DNA from: Bryobacterales bacterium
GTDB lineage: Bacteria; Acidobacteriota; Terriglobia; Bryobacterales; Bryobacteraceae
Length of the DNA stretch: 64,000 nt
Direction: 5' to 3'
Assembly (NCBI GenBank): GCA_019261985.1
Contig: JAFAQY010000054.1
Location: 1 to 64,000, forward strand
Under the pieces are notes generated by a model that ran no database searches, was not told where the DNA came from, and saw nothing but the letters and a program-made list of their open reading frames with translations. This document shows, piece by piece, positions 26,635-36,085 of this stretch (position 1 is the first letter of the stretch; each line of letters begins with the position of its first letter). Made by a program: the position numbers and the translations under genes.

Positions 26635-28035
26635 TTATTTCCGTTGGTACCAGCCTACTGCGTCGCGGGCGGCTGGGTCGCGATCGTCGAACGATACTAC
26701 TGTTACGCCTGCTTGCCGCATTACGCCGCTTGGAATTTCAGGGAGCTTGTCATTCGTTAGCAGGAGACCGCCGGGCCGGAGCATCGCCCCCGCATTTTGC
26801 AGGCCCAGCGCCTGCTCGAAGGGATCGTAGTAGACAAAAATATTGGTCGCGATGATGAGATCGAAGCGCTGGCTCGCCGGCAGATTGAGGCGTTGCAGGA
26901 CGATGTTTACGTCGGCCGGCTCGCAGGAGAGCACCACATCGGGGCGGACCCGAACGGCACGCGTTTGAAGGCCGGAAAATATTCCGGGAGGCCGCGCGGG
27001 CTTCACCGCGCCGCCTACGTGTTCGCCGAAGGAACTCCAGTAGCCGCTCAAATCGGGAGACCATGCGCGCGAGACATCGTGCGGCAATTGGATTTCATAG
27101 CCCACGTTTTTCCGGGCGCGTTCGCGGGCACGCTGGATGTGATCGATCACTCTAGGGCTGATATCGAGAATCGATAACGACAAACCTGGCTGCGCCAATC
27201 CTAGCCGCAGCAGCGAATCGTACACGGCGAAGGGCTGCAGGGTTTGCGGCGGATAGTAGTCAAAAGCGGATTCGTCGTTCTTGTCGATGAAATCCAGACC
27301 CGGCCCGATTACCGCTACCCTCCCGACTTGCCCTTCACGCAGGATCCCGCGCTGTTTCAGATCCGCGAGCGTACGGTCAATCGAGAAATCAGGCAATATG
27401 CTGGTGTCAAGCGAAAGGCCCCGATCATAGAAGACCGACGCCCGGTCCAAAATCGACGCGGGCTTGGCTTGGGCCGCGCGCTCCGAGAGGGTCCTCCGTT
27501 CTTGAAGGTTGCGCGCAAGAGTCGAATAAATGAACTTGCCCGCCTCTGCCGAGGCTGGATCAATACCATCGCGGCGCAGCAAATCCCTAATGAAAATCAG
27601 CCGTTCGTTCTCGCCGGGATTGCGCAGGCCGGAAACCAGATCATCGATGCGCGCTTGCACAAGCCCGGATTTATTCGCCTCGGATAGCGCATCGATCTTG
27701 ATTCTCGGCTGCTTGGTAAATGAAGCGCCGAACAGAACGAAGTTCGCCAGGGAATCGAGCTCGCCCTGATGAAGTCGAGCCCTTATAGATTTATCCTCGG
27801 CTCGGGTCCATGCGGCCCATTTCGCTTCGTTTGGGTTGCGGAGTTGCTCGGGGAGACGGTCGCGGTAGGAGTCGAGTACCGGCTTCGCCGCTGAGTACGG
27901 AGTGAAGACGGCGCCGGCGCCGTAGGCGGCGATCACGGCGGCGAAAAATAAAGATTTCGCGCAAGGATGCACAGAACGCAAAGTTCCCTTTCGGTTTCTT
28001 TGCAGGCTATGCGTTTTTGCGCGACGAAATACCAA
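26635..28035 (-). CDS. Membrane-anchored SAM-methyltransferase-like protein
   Basis: Up to 466 residues. A single N-terminal hydrophobic segment (FFAAVIAAYGAGAVF, about residues 31-45) suggests export or anchoring; a 200-residue helical part follows. The C-terminal half is Rossmann-like with RVAVIGPGLDFID, the acidic LSILDISPRV and FDLIIATNIFVYYDPFEQAL, then MLRPGGLLLTND, close to CheR-type and Methyltransf_25 layouts. A methyltransferase outside the cytoplasm would lack SAM, so either the topology guess is wrong or the fold is reused. The start is uncertain: TTG 28035 gives a 30-residue leader of poor quality. Confidence 0.68.
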   Translation of the reverse strand: MVFRRAKTHSLQRNRKGTLRSVHPCAKSLFFAAVIAAYGAGAVFTPYSAAKPVLDSYRDRLPEQLRNPNEAKWAAWTRAEDKSIRARLHQGELDSLANFVLFGASFTKQPRIKIDALSEANKSGLVQARIDDLVSGLRNPGENERLIFIRDLLRRDGIDPASAEAGKFIYSTLARNLQERRTLSERAAQAKPASILDRASVFYDRGLSLDTSILPDFSIDRTLADLKQRGILREGQVGRVAVIGPGLDFIDKNDESAFDYYPPQTLQPFAVYDSLLRLGLAQPGLSLSILDISPRVIDHIQRARERARKNVGYEIQLPHDVSRAWSPDLSGYWSSFGEHVGGAVKPARPPGIFSGLQTRAVRVRPDVVLSCEPADVNIVLQRLNLPASQRFDLIIATNIFVYYDPFEQALGLQNAGAMLRPGGLLLTNDKLPEIPSGVMRQAGVTVVSFDDRDPAARDAVGWYQRK

Positions 28036-28054
28036 CTACTACATTAGAACGAGA

Positions 28055-28462
28055 ATCGCGCGATCAGCCGAGCAAGATGGATGGGGACTCGTCAGCGGCC
28101 CTGACGGGAGCTTCCTATTCCCGAACGGAGCGCGGCGCCAACCCGATGCTGCTTGGTTCAATGCAGCGCGATGGAAAGCTGCAAAAGCAAGCGCTCCGGG
28201 AACGAGAGTACCCGTATTCGCTCCCGAGTTTGTGATTGAGGTGCGCTCACCGGAGCAACGCATTCGTATGCAGCGCGAAAAGATGCAAGAGTACGTTGCC
28301 AACGGCGTGCTGCTCGGATGGCTGATCGATCCGGTGGACCGCACGGTTACGGTTTATCGACCTGGACGTGCACCGGAAATTCTGTCGAATCCGGTAACAG
28401 CTTCCGGCGAAGGGCCTGTCGCGGGCTTCGTTCTCGATCTGGAGCGAGTTTTCGCCGGTTGA
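28055..28462 (+). pseudogene. Uma2-family (DUF820) endonuclease-fold remnant, N-terminus lost
   Basis: Reading the frame that ends at 28462 back to about 28055 gives an uninterrupted Uma2 core: DGWGLVSGPDGSFLFPNGAR, QPDAAWFNAARW, VPVFAPEFVIEVRSP, YVANGVLLGWLIDPVDRTV. These carry the PD-(D/E)xK-like residues Asp (PDAAW), Glu (FVIEV) and the following helix. The first 70 or so residues of the family and any good start codon are missing, and the 5' edge abuts the start of the divergent methyltransferase gene. A short GTG-initiated product from 28232 would lack the core Asp. Confidence 0.75.
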
Positions 28463-28581
28463 GCCGGCTGAGTGAGTCACTGCGGGTGCGCCTTCCGGAG
28501 CTGCGCAAATAAACCGCGGCGTTCCGCTGTGGTATCTTGGCTCAGTCCCGTAACCACAATTCTCTTTTTCGGAGCACACTA

Positions 28582-28884
28582 ATGCGCATGCTCATGCAAA
28601 TCCAGCTTCCGCTGGAGCCATTCAATTCCGCCATCCGCGACGGTTCGGTCGGTCCAAAGATTCAAAAGATCCTGCAGGCCATCAAGCCCGAGGCGGCCTA
28701 CTTTTCCGAGCAAGACGGGAAGCGGGGCGGCGTTCTCGTCGTGAACGTCAACGATCCCTCAGATGTTCCCAAACTCGCGGAGCCATGGTTTCTGACTTTC
28801 AATGCACAGGTCGAGTTTCGGATTGCGATGACGCCTGAAGACCTCGGACGAGCGGGCCTGGAAACGCTCGGCAAGAATTGGTAG
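28582..28884 (+). CDS. Small conserved protein, probable ferredoxin-like alpha/beta barrel
   Basis: A 100-residue protein starting MRMLMQIQLPLEPFN, with GGAG about nine bases upstream, which decides against the start at 28537. The phrases PKIQKILQAIKPEAAYFSE, GVLVVNVNDPSDVPKLAEPW and FRIAMTPEDLGRAGLE match a small bacterial family often mis-labelled as pantothenate synthetase-related. The pattern fits a dimeric ferredoxin-like fold (DUF3303-like). Function unknown. Confidence 0.72.
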   Translation: MRMLMQIQLPLEPFNSAIRDGSVGPKIQKILQAIKPEAAYFSEQDGKRGGVLVVNVNDPSDVPKLAEPWFLTFNAQVEFRIAMTPEDLGRAGLETLGKNW

Positions 28885-28926
28885 CGCACGGCAGTCCGTC
28901 CTTACGTTTGGCTAGGCGGTTAGGCC

Positions 28927-29779
28927 TCAGCCGCCGAGCTTCTTTCGGAGGTCCTCTGCAATGGATCGCGCCAACTCACGCTCAATCGCGAATTCATCTC
29001 CAGGGGCGTGTTCGTATTCTCCGAACCACTCCTTGTTACTCACTCCTGCCTTCATCAACACGGAAAAAACGTTCCATTTACCGTTTCGCTGACGGACATT
29101 GACCGAGAGGATTTCTTCGGCGCCCATCGCGTTGGCCGTTTTATCCATAGACAAGCCTTGAGAAGGCACGCCTTGAGATGGGAGCGACTGACGGTACTCG
29201 AAAAACTTCGGCCACGCAACTACCCCAATCTGGAATTGCGTGATAATTCTCCCGACACAGCTTGCGCCAAATCATCGGCGAAGGTCGTACCTTCCCGCTG
29301 CTGTGCGGAGGGAATCACCACGATCGAAATGTGTTGCGCGAAGGATTGCCGCCAAGCCAGAGCGCCAGTCCGGTGATGACCAGACACGCCGCGGCAATCC
29401 AAACCGAGCTCGGGCGGCGGGTGGGGACAATCTGTGCCGTTCGGTCCTCCTCCGCTCGCGCGAATGTGGGTACGTAGCCTCCTTTTCGGATTACGATGCG
29501 GACTGCCTCCGCGCGCCCAGCGCCCTCATAATATTCTTGAAACTTCGCGCGCAGCCGCCTCGCTTCCACCCGCACCACTGGATCGAGTCTTGGATCGAAA
29601 TCCTGGCCCCTCCCGAAGATCTCGACGCCCAGAAGATATTCCTTGAGTTGGGCGCCGTCGCCTCCAATTGTTCGCTCGACCACAAAACGAAGGAACGCGG
29701 ACTGCCGCGCCGCGTTCACGAAATTATCACTGGACAGAACCCGTTCGAGGGCAGCTTTAACTTCCTGCTCGGGAACCAC
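28927..29779 (-). pseudogene. TolB/FlgO-like membrane protein gene with two frameshifts
   Basis: Three frames read in order make one protein. Part 1 (29779 to about 29330): EVKAALERVLSSDNFVNAAR, LKEYLLGVEIFGRGQDFDPR, GGYVPTF, then a membrane helix WIAAACLVITGLALWLGG. Part 2: ISIVVIPSAQQREGTTFADD, SGELSRNSRLG. Part 3 (to 28927): VVAWPKFFEYRQS, MGAEEILSVNVRQRNGKWN. This is the layout of acidobacterial proteins with an N-terminal regulatory-like domain and a periplasmic TolB-N/FlgO-type domain. Joins need one extra base at 29327-29329 (AAA) and at 29223-29226 (CCCC). Confidence 0.72.
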
Positions 29780-29852
29780 GCTCCAGCTTGGCAGAGTACC
29801 GCGCGGCCGTCAATAGATTCTGTAGTTTACAGGCGCCATGATACGGTAGCCT

Positions 29853-29870
29853 ACGGTTATAAATAACCGT
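29853..29870. promoter_or_regulatory. Perfect 18-base dyad between divergent genes
   Basis: ACGGTTAT-AA-ATAACCGT lies between the starts of the TolB-like gene (minus, 29779) and the gene at 29925 (plus). Its A/T-rich centre in a G+C-rich genome suggests an operator or promoter element. Confidence 0.5.
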
Positions 29871-29924
29871 GCTGTACTTCCGCCCGATGCTTGCCCGGCC
29901 CTAAGCTGAACCAGGAGGTGCGAA

Positions 29925-30419
29925 ATGCACATTTTGAAAACGCTTCTGCCGGCCATCGCGCTGGCATCCATCGCCGCCGCTGGTCCAACGCTCGCATGCC
30001 ACGAATGGGTCTCGACTCCGGGATCGGTCTTTGAAGCGCTGGAGCCGTTGCGGGATGCAGCAATGTCTACGGCGAACCATCCTGAACAGGCGACTGCTGC
30101 TCGGATGAGAATTACCGAGCTGCGAGCCCAGATCCGCCCCGGAGAGCCGCTGACACTTCTGAAAGCTGGCTATTGGATCGCCATCCTGAATGCCTTACGC
30201 ATAACGGAAGACACGGATGGCCCGGATTTGATCCGCCGCGCGGCCGAAATGCGAGCAGACGATCCCGAATACCAATTCTTTACTGCTCTTGCCTATTTCG
30301 ATACGAACAAGCAACTCTATCGGAAATATTGGATGAGGGCGCAGAAACTAGCAAAGCCTGGGACGGCTGTGAGTAAGAATCTGGCCGCTTTCGAACCGGT
30401 GCTTTTAACAAGGAGGTGA
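29925..30419 (+). CDS. Secreted protein of unknown function
   Basis: A 164-residue protein with a strong AGGAGG ribosome site seven bases before the ATG and a clear signal peptide (MHILKTLLPAIALASIAAAG, cleavage probably before the CHEW segment). The mature part is helical (VFEALEPLRDAAMST, ATAARMRITELRAQI, IRRAAEMRADDPEYQFFTAL), perhaps TPR-like. No family recognised. Convergent with the next gene. Confidence 0.65.
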   Translation: MHILKTLLPAIALASIAAAGPTLACHEWVSTPGSVFEALEPLRDAAMSTANHPEQATAARMRITELRAQIRPGEPLTLLKAGYWIAILNALRITEDTDGPDLIRRAAEMRADDPEYQFFTALAYFDTNKQLYRKYWMRAQKLAKPGTAVSKNLAAFEPVLLTRR

Positions 30420-30457
30420 AATGGCGCACGCCATCAGTTTTGGGTGGCCTGCGTTCG

Positions 30458-31231
30458 CTATTTCGCCGCGCCGACTCCAAAATCCCACACCTGCGGATCC
30501 AGGCTTCCATCCGTGTACTGGATTAGCGCGTACTCGCCCGGTTGCAGCGGTTGCTCCGGCCAGATCTTGAAAAGCTGCTCGCCGACCTCTTTTTTGAAGG
30601 TCGGCACCGCCTGGCGGTCCTCTTCGATTTCATTCGTCACCGGGAGGATGTTCGCATTTTCGACCACTCGAAGGGTTTTCTTGGACGACAGCTTTATAAT
30701 TGCCAGGCCTTCCACTTTCGATAAACGGAAATAGAACTCAGGCCGCTCCTCCGTGATGCGGAATTGCGCCGCTCCGCCGTCGAGCTCCACTGTCTGCTTA
30801 CCGGGGATGATCGGCATAGGCGAGAGCACTTTCAGCACAGTGCGCTTTTTATCCTTCGCGATTTTCACGTCAGCCTGCTTCAGCGCCTCGAGTTTATCGC
30901 CATGGATAAAGTACGCTCCGGGCTCAACCGGAACCCGCCCCGCTTCCTCTTGTGCCGCGCGGATGGCGGTGTCTTCTTCGTCCTGCTCCTTGGCTTCTTT
31001 CTGAAGTTGTTCCTGCCGCTCGCCGGCTTCTTTTTTGGTGCGGTTGAGATCCACCAAATCCAGCGGCAATTCTTCCCATTCTCCGCGCTCCGCGCTCAAA
31101 TATTTCACGCGATCGTCGAGCACCTGGTACTCCTTCGCAAGCTGATAATTGCCATCCTTCAAATAAAGGCGGACGGTTTCTCCGAACGCCGGGACAGCAA
31201 CCAGCAGGAGAACGTACAGCCAGAACTTCAT
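30458..31231 (-). CDS. Secreted acidobacterial hypothetical protein
   Basis: A 257-residue protein with a signal peptide (MKFWLYVLLLVAVPAFG). The sequence after it, ETVRLYLKDGNYQLAKEYQV, is followed by RVKYLSAERGEWEELPLDLV, a charged coiled-coil stretch (about residues 65-95) and a beta-rich C-terminal half (PGAYFIHGDKLEALKQADVK). The opening resembles SLA1-homology-like domains seen in secreted planctomycete and acidobacterial proteins. Function unknown. It follows gyrA by 35 bases in the same direction. Confidence 0.68.
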   Translation of the reverse strand: MKFWLYVLLLVAVPAFGETVRLYLKDGNYQLAKEYQVLDDRVKYLSAERGEWEELPLDLVDLNRTKKEAGERQEQLQKEAKEQDEEDTAIRAAQEEAGRVPVEPGAYFIHGDKLEALKQADVKIAKDKKRTVLKVLSPMPIIPGKQTVELDGGAAQFRITEERPEFYFRLSKVEGLAIIKLSSKKTLRVVENANILPVTNEIEEDRQAVPTFKKEVGEQLFKIWPEQPLQPGEYALIQYTDGSLDPQVWDFGVGAAK

Positions 31232-31266
31232 GCCTTTATTTTAGGACCGGCGGTTAAGCGCTGGTC

Positions 31267-33792
31267 CTACTGCAGCGCCAAATTCCCTTGGCCGTTCGAC
31301 CCGTCCGGCGCCTCCGTCTCCGGAATCAGACTCGCCGCGGCGACCTGGTCGCCTTCTCCGAGACTCACCAACCGCACGCCCTGGGTCGATCGCCCGGCTT
31401 GCCGGATCTCTCCCGAATCGATGCGGATGATCTGCCCCTGCTTGGTGATGATCATTACTTCGGAATCTTCCTTCACGGAAAGAATCCCGACGACCTTGCC
31501 GGTTTTGCCCGTGGTCTTCATATTCGTAACGCCTTTTCGGCCCCGGGCCGTCAACCGGTAATCCTCGAGCGGGGTGCGTTTTCCGAAACCGTTTTCGGCG
31601 ATCGAAAGGATCAGTCCTTCGCTGCCGATCACTTCGGCCCCGACCAGGTAATCGCCTTCGTCCAACTCCATCCCCCGCACTCCACGCGCGGGGCGCCCCA
31701 TCGGACGCACGTCTTCTTCGGAGAACCGGCACGCCATGCCTTCATGCGAGCCCAGGAAAATATAATCCTCGCCCGCCGTCAGCCGGGCGGCCAGCAGTTC
31801 GTCGCCGTCATCCAACGCCAGGGCGATGATGCCGCGCGACATTGGATTGTCGAACTCGGTCAGTTCGCATTTTTTGATCACGCCCTGTTTCGTCACCATC
31901 ACCACGTACTGGCCGGCGATGAATTCCTTCACCGGCAGGAAAGCAGTGATGCTTTCATCCGCCTGCAAGTTGATCAAGCCCGAGATGTGCTTACCCTTGC
32001 CGACGGTAGCAGCATCGGGGATTTCGTAGATCTTGAGCCAGTACACGCGGCCTTTATTGGTAAATATGAGCAAATACGCGTGCGTAGACGCGATGATCAG
32101 ATGCTCCACTACGTCTTCCGCGCGCGTGGACATTCCGATGCGGCCCTTCCCTCCGCGCGACTGCCGCCGGTATGTATCGACCGCCGTCCGCTTCAGATAG
32201 CCGCCGCGCGTCACCGTCACGGCGACGTCTTCCATCTGCACCAGGTCTTCGAGCTTGATCTCTCCCGTGTCCTCGACGATCTGGGTGCGGCGCTCATCGC
32301 CGTACTCTTTCTGAACTTCCTTCAGCTCCTTGACGATCAGGTTGCGAAGAACCTTTTCGGACCCGAGAATCTCGACGTATTCGGCGATCCTCTTTTGAAT
32401 TTCATCGAGTTCTTCGAGGATCTTTTGCCGCTCCATGCCGGTAAGGCGCTGGAGTTGCAGCTCGATGATCGCTTGCGCTTGCCGTTCGGTAAATTCGAAC
32501 CGGGTCATCAGTCCATCGCGCGCGTCCCTCGGCGTCTTCGCCGCTCGAATCAACGCGATCACGGCGTCCAGATTATCCAAAGCTTTCTTGAATCCCAGCA
32601 GCAGGTGTTCGCGCTCGCGCGCCTTACGCAAAAGGTAATCGGTGCGGCGCCGCACCACATCGACGCGGTGGTCGATAAACCGCTTGATCGCATCGATCAG
32701 TCCCAACTCGCGCGGCTGGCCGTTCACGATGGCCAGCAGAATCACGCCGAAGTTGACCTGCAATTGCGTTTGTTTGTAGAGATTGTTCAGAACCACTTCA
32801 GCCTGCTCGCCGCGCTTTAGCGGGAACACGATGCGCATGCCTTCACGGTCGCTTTCATCGCGCGGCTCTCCGAGGCCTTCCAATTTCTTTTCGTTGATCA
32901 GGGCCGCTGTGTACTCGATCAACCGGGCTTTGTTCACCTGATAGGGAAGCTCGGTGACGATAATCGCTTCGGTATCGCGCCCCAGCTTTTCCGTAGCGGC
33001 TTTCGCGCGAATCTTTATCGTGCCGCGGCCGGTGGTGAAGTAATCATGGATGCCATTCCGGCCCAGAATCAATCCGCCGGTGGGAAAATCCGGGCCGGCC
33101 ACGACTTCCACGATCTTGGAAAGCGGGGTTGCGGGATTCTGTATCAGCAAAATGGCCGCTTCGATGATCTCGCCGAGGTTGTGCGGCGGAATTTTACTCG
33201 CCATTCCGACGGCGATGCCCTCGCTGCCGTTGATCAGCAGATTCGGAACACGCGTGGGCAGGACATCCGGCTGAGTCTCCGTTTCGTCGTAATTCGGAAT
33301 GAAATCGACGGTTTCCTTGTCGATATCCTCCAGCAAGGCCGCCGCTATCCGCGACAAGCGGCATTCGGTGTACCGCATCGCGGCGGGCGGATCGCCATCT
33401 ACCGAACCGAAGTTCCCCTGCCCGTCCACCAGGACATAGCGCATCGAAAAGGGTTGCGCCATGCGCACCAGGGCATCGTAGATCGCCTGATCTCCGTGCG
33501 GGTGCAACTTGCCCATTACATCGCCGACGACGCGCGCGCATTTCTTCGTGGGCCGGTTGAAGTGCAGCCCCATCTCATACATCATGTAAAGCGTGCGCCG
33601 GTGCACGGGCTTCAAGCCGTCGCGCACGTCCGGCAGAGCGCGGCCCACGATTACGCTCATCGCATAATCGAGATACGACCGCCGCATCTCGTCTTCGATA
33701 TTTACCGGGACAAGGTTCTTCGATCCATCCCCGCCCCCGAGCGGCATCTGGCCGCCGGAAGGTGGAATAGTCGGATCCTGGGAATCTGCCAA
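31267..33792 (-). CDS. gyrA: DNA gyrase subunit A
   Basis: An 841-residue type IIA topoisomerase subunit that cuts and rejoins DNA. The catalytic Tyr141 is in [11 protein letters not shown]. The GyrA box is QSRGGKG in the C-terminal propeller, which marks gyrase and not ParC. The quinolone-determining segment reads [17 protein letters not shown]: Gln102 stands where E. coli has Ser83, while Asp106 (E. coli Asp87) is kept. The start is TTG 33792, supported by AAGGAG about eight bases upstream. No gyrB is adjacent. Confidence 0.97.
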   Translation of the reverse strand: MADSQDPTIPPSGGQMPLGGGDGSKNLVPVNIEDEMRRSYLDYAMSVIVGRALPDVRDGLKPVHRRTLYMMYEMGLHFNRPTKKCARVVGDVMGKLHPHGDQAIYDALVRMAQPFSMRYVLVDGQGNFGSVDGDPPAAMRYTECRLSRIAAALLEDIDKETVDFIPNYDETETQPDVLPTRVPNLLINGSEGIAVGMASKIPPHNLGEIIEAAILLIQNPATPLSKIVEVVAGPDFPTGGLILGRNGIHDYFTTGRGTIKIRAKAATEKLGRDTEAIIVTELPYQVNKARLIEYTAALINEKKLEGLGEPRDESDREGMRIVFPLKRGEQAEVVLNNLYKQTQLQVNFGVILLAIVNGQPRELGLIDAIKRFIDHRVDVVRRRTDYLLRKAREREHLLLGFKKALDNLDAVIALIRAAKTPRDARDGLMTRFEFTERQAQAIIELQLQRLTGMERQKILEELDEIQKRIAEYVEILGSEKVLRNLIVKELKEVQKEYGDERRTQIVEDTGEIKLEDLVQMEDVAVTVTRGGYLKRTAVDTYRRQSRGGKGRIGMSTRAEDVVEHLIIASTHAYLLIFTNKGRVYWLKIYEIPDAATVGKGKHISGLINLQADESITAFLPVKEFIAGQYVVMVTKQGVIKKCELTEFDNPMSRGIIALALDDGDELLAARLTAGEDYIFLGSHEGMACRFSEEDVRPMGRPARGVRGMELDEGDYLVGAEVIGSEGLILSIAENGFGKRTPLEDYRLTARGRKGVTNMKTTGKTGKVVGILSVKEDSEVMIITKQGQIIRIDSGEIRQAGRSTQGVRLVSLGEGDQVAAASLIPETEAPDGSNGQGNLALQ

Positions 33793-33997
33793 TTTATAGC
33801 TCCTTAGGAGGGTACCGCAGGCGCGGTTTCTTTTCTTATTTTACCAGCCGGCCCGGCCTAATTAGGCGCTTATTCGAGCCTCATTGCTATTCAATCGGTG
33901 TAGAGATACAAATCGTCGTCGCGAATGTTCGCAGGTCCGCGAAGTAATCGCGTCGTCACTTCGCGTGAGTGGCTGATGGCTAAGCTTATTGAAAAGA

Positions 33998-34042
<45 letters not shown>

Positions 34043-34115
34043 TCTTAACCCCAATTGAATATAAAGGACATGGCGCTCAAGGGGATGCGTGCAGATCCAA
34101 GCAAATCAGCAACTT

Positions 34116-35331
34116 CTATCCCAGCCGCCCCTTATTGGAGGGTTTTTGGATGGTATCCAGGGCAACTTGATAAGGCGGCCGGTTCGACCGTTGCTCTTTG
34201 GTCATTTGCTCGGCGGCGCGCGTGACGAGGATGGCAGCGTGTTTAGGTGAGATTCTCTCCGGGGTCTGGGGCCGATCGCACCTTCCAGTTTTTCGCCAAC
34301 CGGCCACAAAGCGCGCCACCATGGAACGCTTCCCTCGATAGCCTTTGTCCCGAATTTCTTTGAACAAAAGTGTCGCGTTATGGCATCCCTCGTTCCAACG
34401 CTGTTAAGTACTCTCCAAATTCATTCACTTTCGGTGGCGGCGGATGCGGTCGTTTTCGTTCTGGAAATTGTCCACTGCGGAGCCAGCGACGAATGGTCTT
34501 CCGTTCCAGTCCAAGGGCGATGGTGATCGCCCTCTGTGAATGGCCCGATCTGAATAATGCCATCACTTGTTCGTAGCGCTCCAGGCGTCATTGGCGCCGC
34601 AGTTGCGACTCGCATGGGTCGCGGTAGCGCCGCTGGAATCTCCGCGCTCACATCGCTAACCACCGCAGGCTTTGATTCCGTCGCCGGCTGCTCGACCAGA
34701 GGCAAGATCAGCTCGCGACTCCGCTCTTCCAGCACGCGCTCCATCGTGGCTGAGAGATTTACCATCAGATGAAAGCGATCCGCGATCTGTTGTGCCTACG
34801 GAGCTCCGGTCGCAGCACCTTCGGCATAAATGGCACAGTGATCGCGGGAGATGGTTTCGATTTCGGAATGATGCTGAAACCACTCCGAGAAGCTGTCAGC
34901 GGACCGATCCGGCAGGAGTTCGACCACGCGGTGCAACTCCAATTGACCAAGATGGTTCCGTATTCCTGGCTTTTGCGCCAAGCCCAATCGTCCACTCCCA
35001 AGTTGTGAAGCGGAAGAACGGGTTCTGCAGGTTTCTTCCGGACCCTTCGTAGAACCGTATCGTCACTGATGCCAATGGCAAGTCGAGCGCAGCGGAACCG
35101 ACCGACTGTCGCCCACAATTGCACAGATACGCCTTGCCAAGGCAAATCCTGTAGGCGGCGGCGGTCATTACTATGGCGCGATCGCGATACTTCCCCGCAA
35201 AGCGGGCAGCTCGGTATCTGTTCCACATGCACTAACAGCCGGAAGCGGTCAGCGTCGCGCTCGATTCCGTCCAAGATCCGAAGGTCCGGGTTCGGAAGAA
35301 GGCATTGCGAATGGATCGGGGGAGTTGCCAT
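34116..35331 (-). pseudogene. ISL3-family transposase, multiply frameshifted and truncated
   Basis: Pieces in different frames line up with one ISL3 transposase. From 35331: LPNPDLRILDGIERDADRF, CPLCG (zinc-ribbon), RRRLQDLPWQGVSVQLWATV, then GVDDWAWRKSQEYGTILV. Next frame (34987-34796): HRVVELLPDRSADSFSEWF, ISRDHCAIYAEGA. Then NLSATMERVLEERSREL (34765), an inserted helix-turn-helix SGHSQRAITIALGLERKTIR (34566), and FKEIRDKGYRGKRSMVARFV (34367). Sequence between RFRC and LAIGISDD appears deleted, and the last DDE part is missing. A wrecked insertion sequence, next to the tRNA-Gly scar. Confidence 0.82.
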
Positions 35332-35344
35332 CGTTTTTACAGCA

Positions 35345-35370
35345 TAAACAATCTATATCAATATTGTTTA
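35345..35370. promoter_or_regulatory. TAAACAAT...ATTGTTTA inverted repeat upstream of the ISL3 remnant
   Basis: Eight-base perfect arms separated by ten bases, A/T-rich and only 13 bases outside the transposase start. It may be part of the insertion sequence end or its promoter. The rest of the 240-base gap to the tRNA shows nothing clear. Confidence 0.35.
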
Positions 35371-35572
35371 GCCCCCAGCTTGCATCAAAAGTGCGGAAGA
35401 GCCCTAATTTGCCCCACGTTTGATACTCTCATTCGCTGCCACTTTCGATACGAGAAATACGCGGCGGATCTGGGCCCGCGTGACTGTATGTGAGATCCGA
35501 GGATAGAATCGCGCGCTAACAGACGGTCAGCGGCATTTCTCGGGAGGAATTCCGAGTTAATTTACTCAGAGG

Positions 35573-35650
35573 TGGTACGCCCGAGAGGATTCGAACCTCT
35601 GACCTTCTGCTCCGGAGGCAGACGCTCTATCCAGACTGAGCTACGGGCGC
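35573..35650 (-). tRNA. tRNA-Arg (anticodon CCG)
   Basis: A complete 78-base cloverleaf with encoded CCA. Acceptor GCGCCCG pairs with CGGGCGT (one G-U), D arm GCTC...GAGC with GG in the loop, anticodon stem TCTGC/GCAGA around the loop CTCCGGA (anticodon CCG, reads CGG), T arm AGAGG-TTCGAAT-CCTCT, discriminator A. All stems pair. Confidence 0.96.
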
Positions 35651-35681
35651 ACGAGGTACGGACTTAGTGTAGCACCGGCGC

Positions 35682-36062
35682 TTATGCCGCGCCCGCGTGC
35701 TGCATCTTCAGCTCTTCCACGAAGACGTCGAAGCCGAAGAGCGGACGCTGCGTTCCAACCCAGCGGCCCATTTTCCATTGCGCCCGTAAGTACCGGATGT
35801 CGGGATGGCGGCCGAGGTCAAGGTCCATACAGTAGGTCCCGCAGTACGACTTCTGCGGAAAGGAGGCCAGTGGACGCCAATGCGATCCGTCCGTAGATCC
35901 GCAAATGGAAACCTCGAGGCTCTCGCGCTCAACGATACGATGGATGCTTAGGGTCAGCAGCAGCGGTGAACTGCGCTCAATGGCTAACTCCGCTCCCACT
36001 CCGTCAGTGTGGGCCACGGTTTCCGGCAGCAAAAACCGAGGGGGCATTCGATCCTCCATCAA
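35682..36062 (-). CDS. Hypothetical protein
   Basis: A 126-residue protein without signal or membrane segments. Phrases such as LTLSIHRIVERESLEVSICG, TDGSHWRPLASFPQKSYCGT and DIRYLRAQWKMGRW suggest a beta-sandwich (F5/8-type or galactose-binding-like), but no family is firmly recognised. An ATG five codons in is an alternative start. It is 23 bases after the aminotransferase stop, same strand, and could share its transcript. Confidence 0.6.
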   Translation of the reverse strand: MMEDRMPPRFLLPETVAHTDGVGAELAIERSSPLLLTLSIHRIVERESLEVSICGSTDGSHWRPLASFPQKSYCGTYCMDLDLGRHPDIRYLRAQWKMGRWVGTQRPLFGFDVFVEELKMQHAGAA

Positions 36063-36085
36063 CTCGGGCCCTTAGCGCCTCCTCG

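Noticed and set aside
31242-31269. Hairpin TAGGACC...GGTCCTA as a gyrA terminator
   Set aside because: No T run follows on the minus strand; more like a relative of the 10038 palindrome.
31288-32820. 510-codon open frame on the plus strand
   Set aside because: It is antisense to gyrA, with composition typical of a shadow frame in G+C-rich DNA and no family motifs.
33046-33807. 253-codon open frame on the plus strand
   Set aside because: Antisense shadow of the gyrA N-terminal region.
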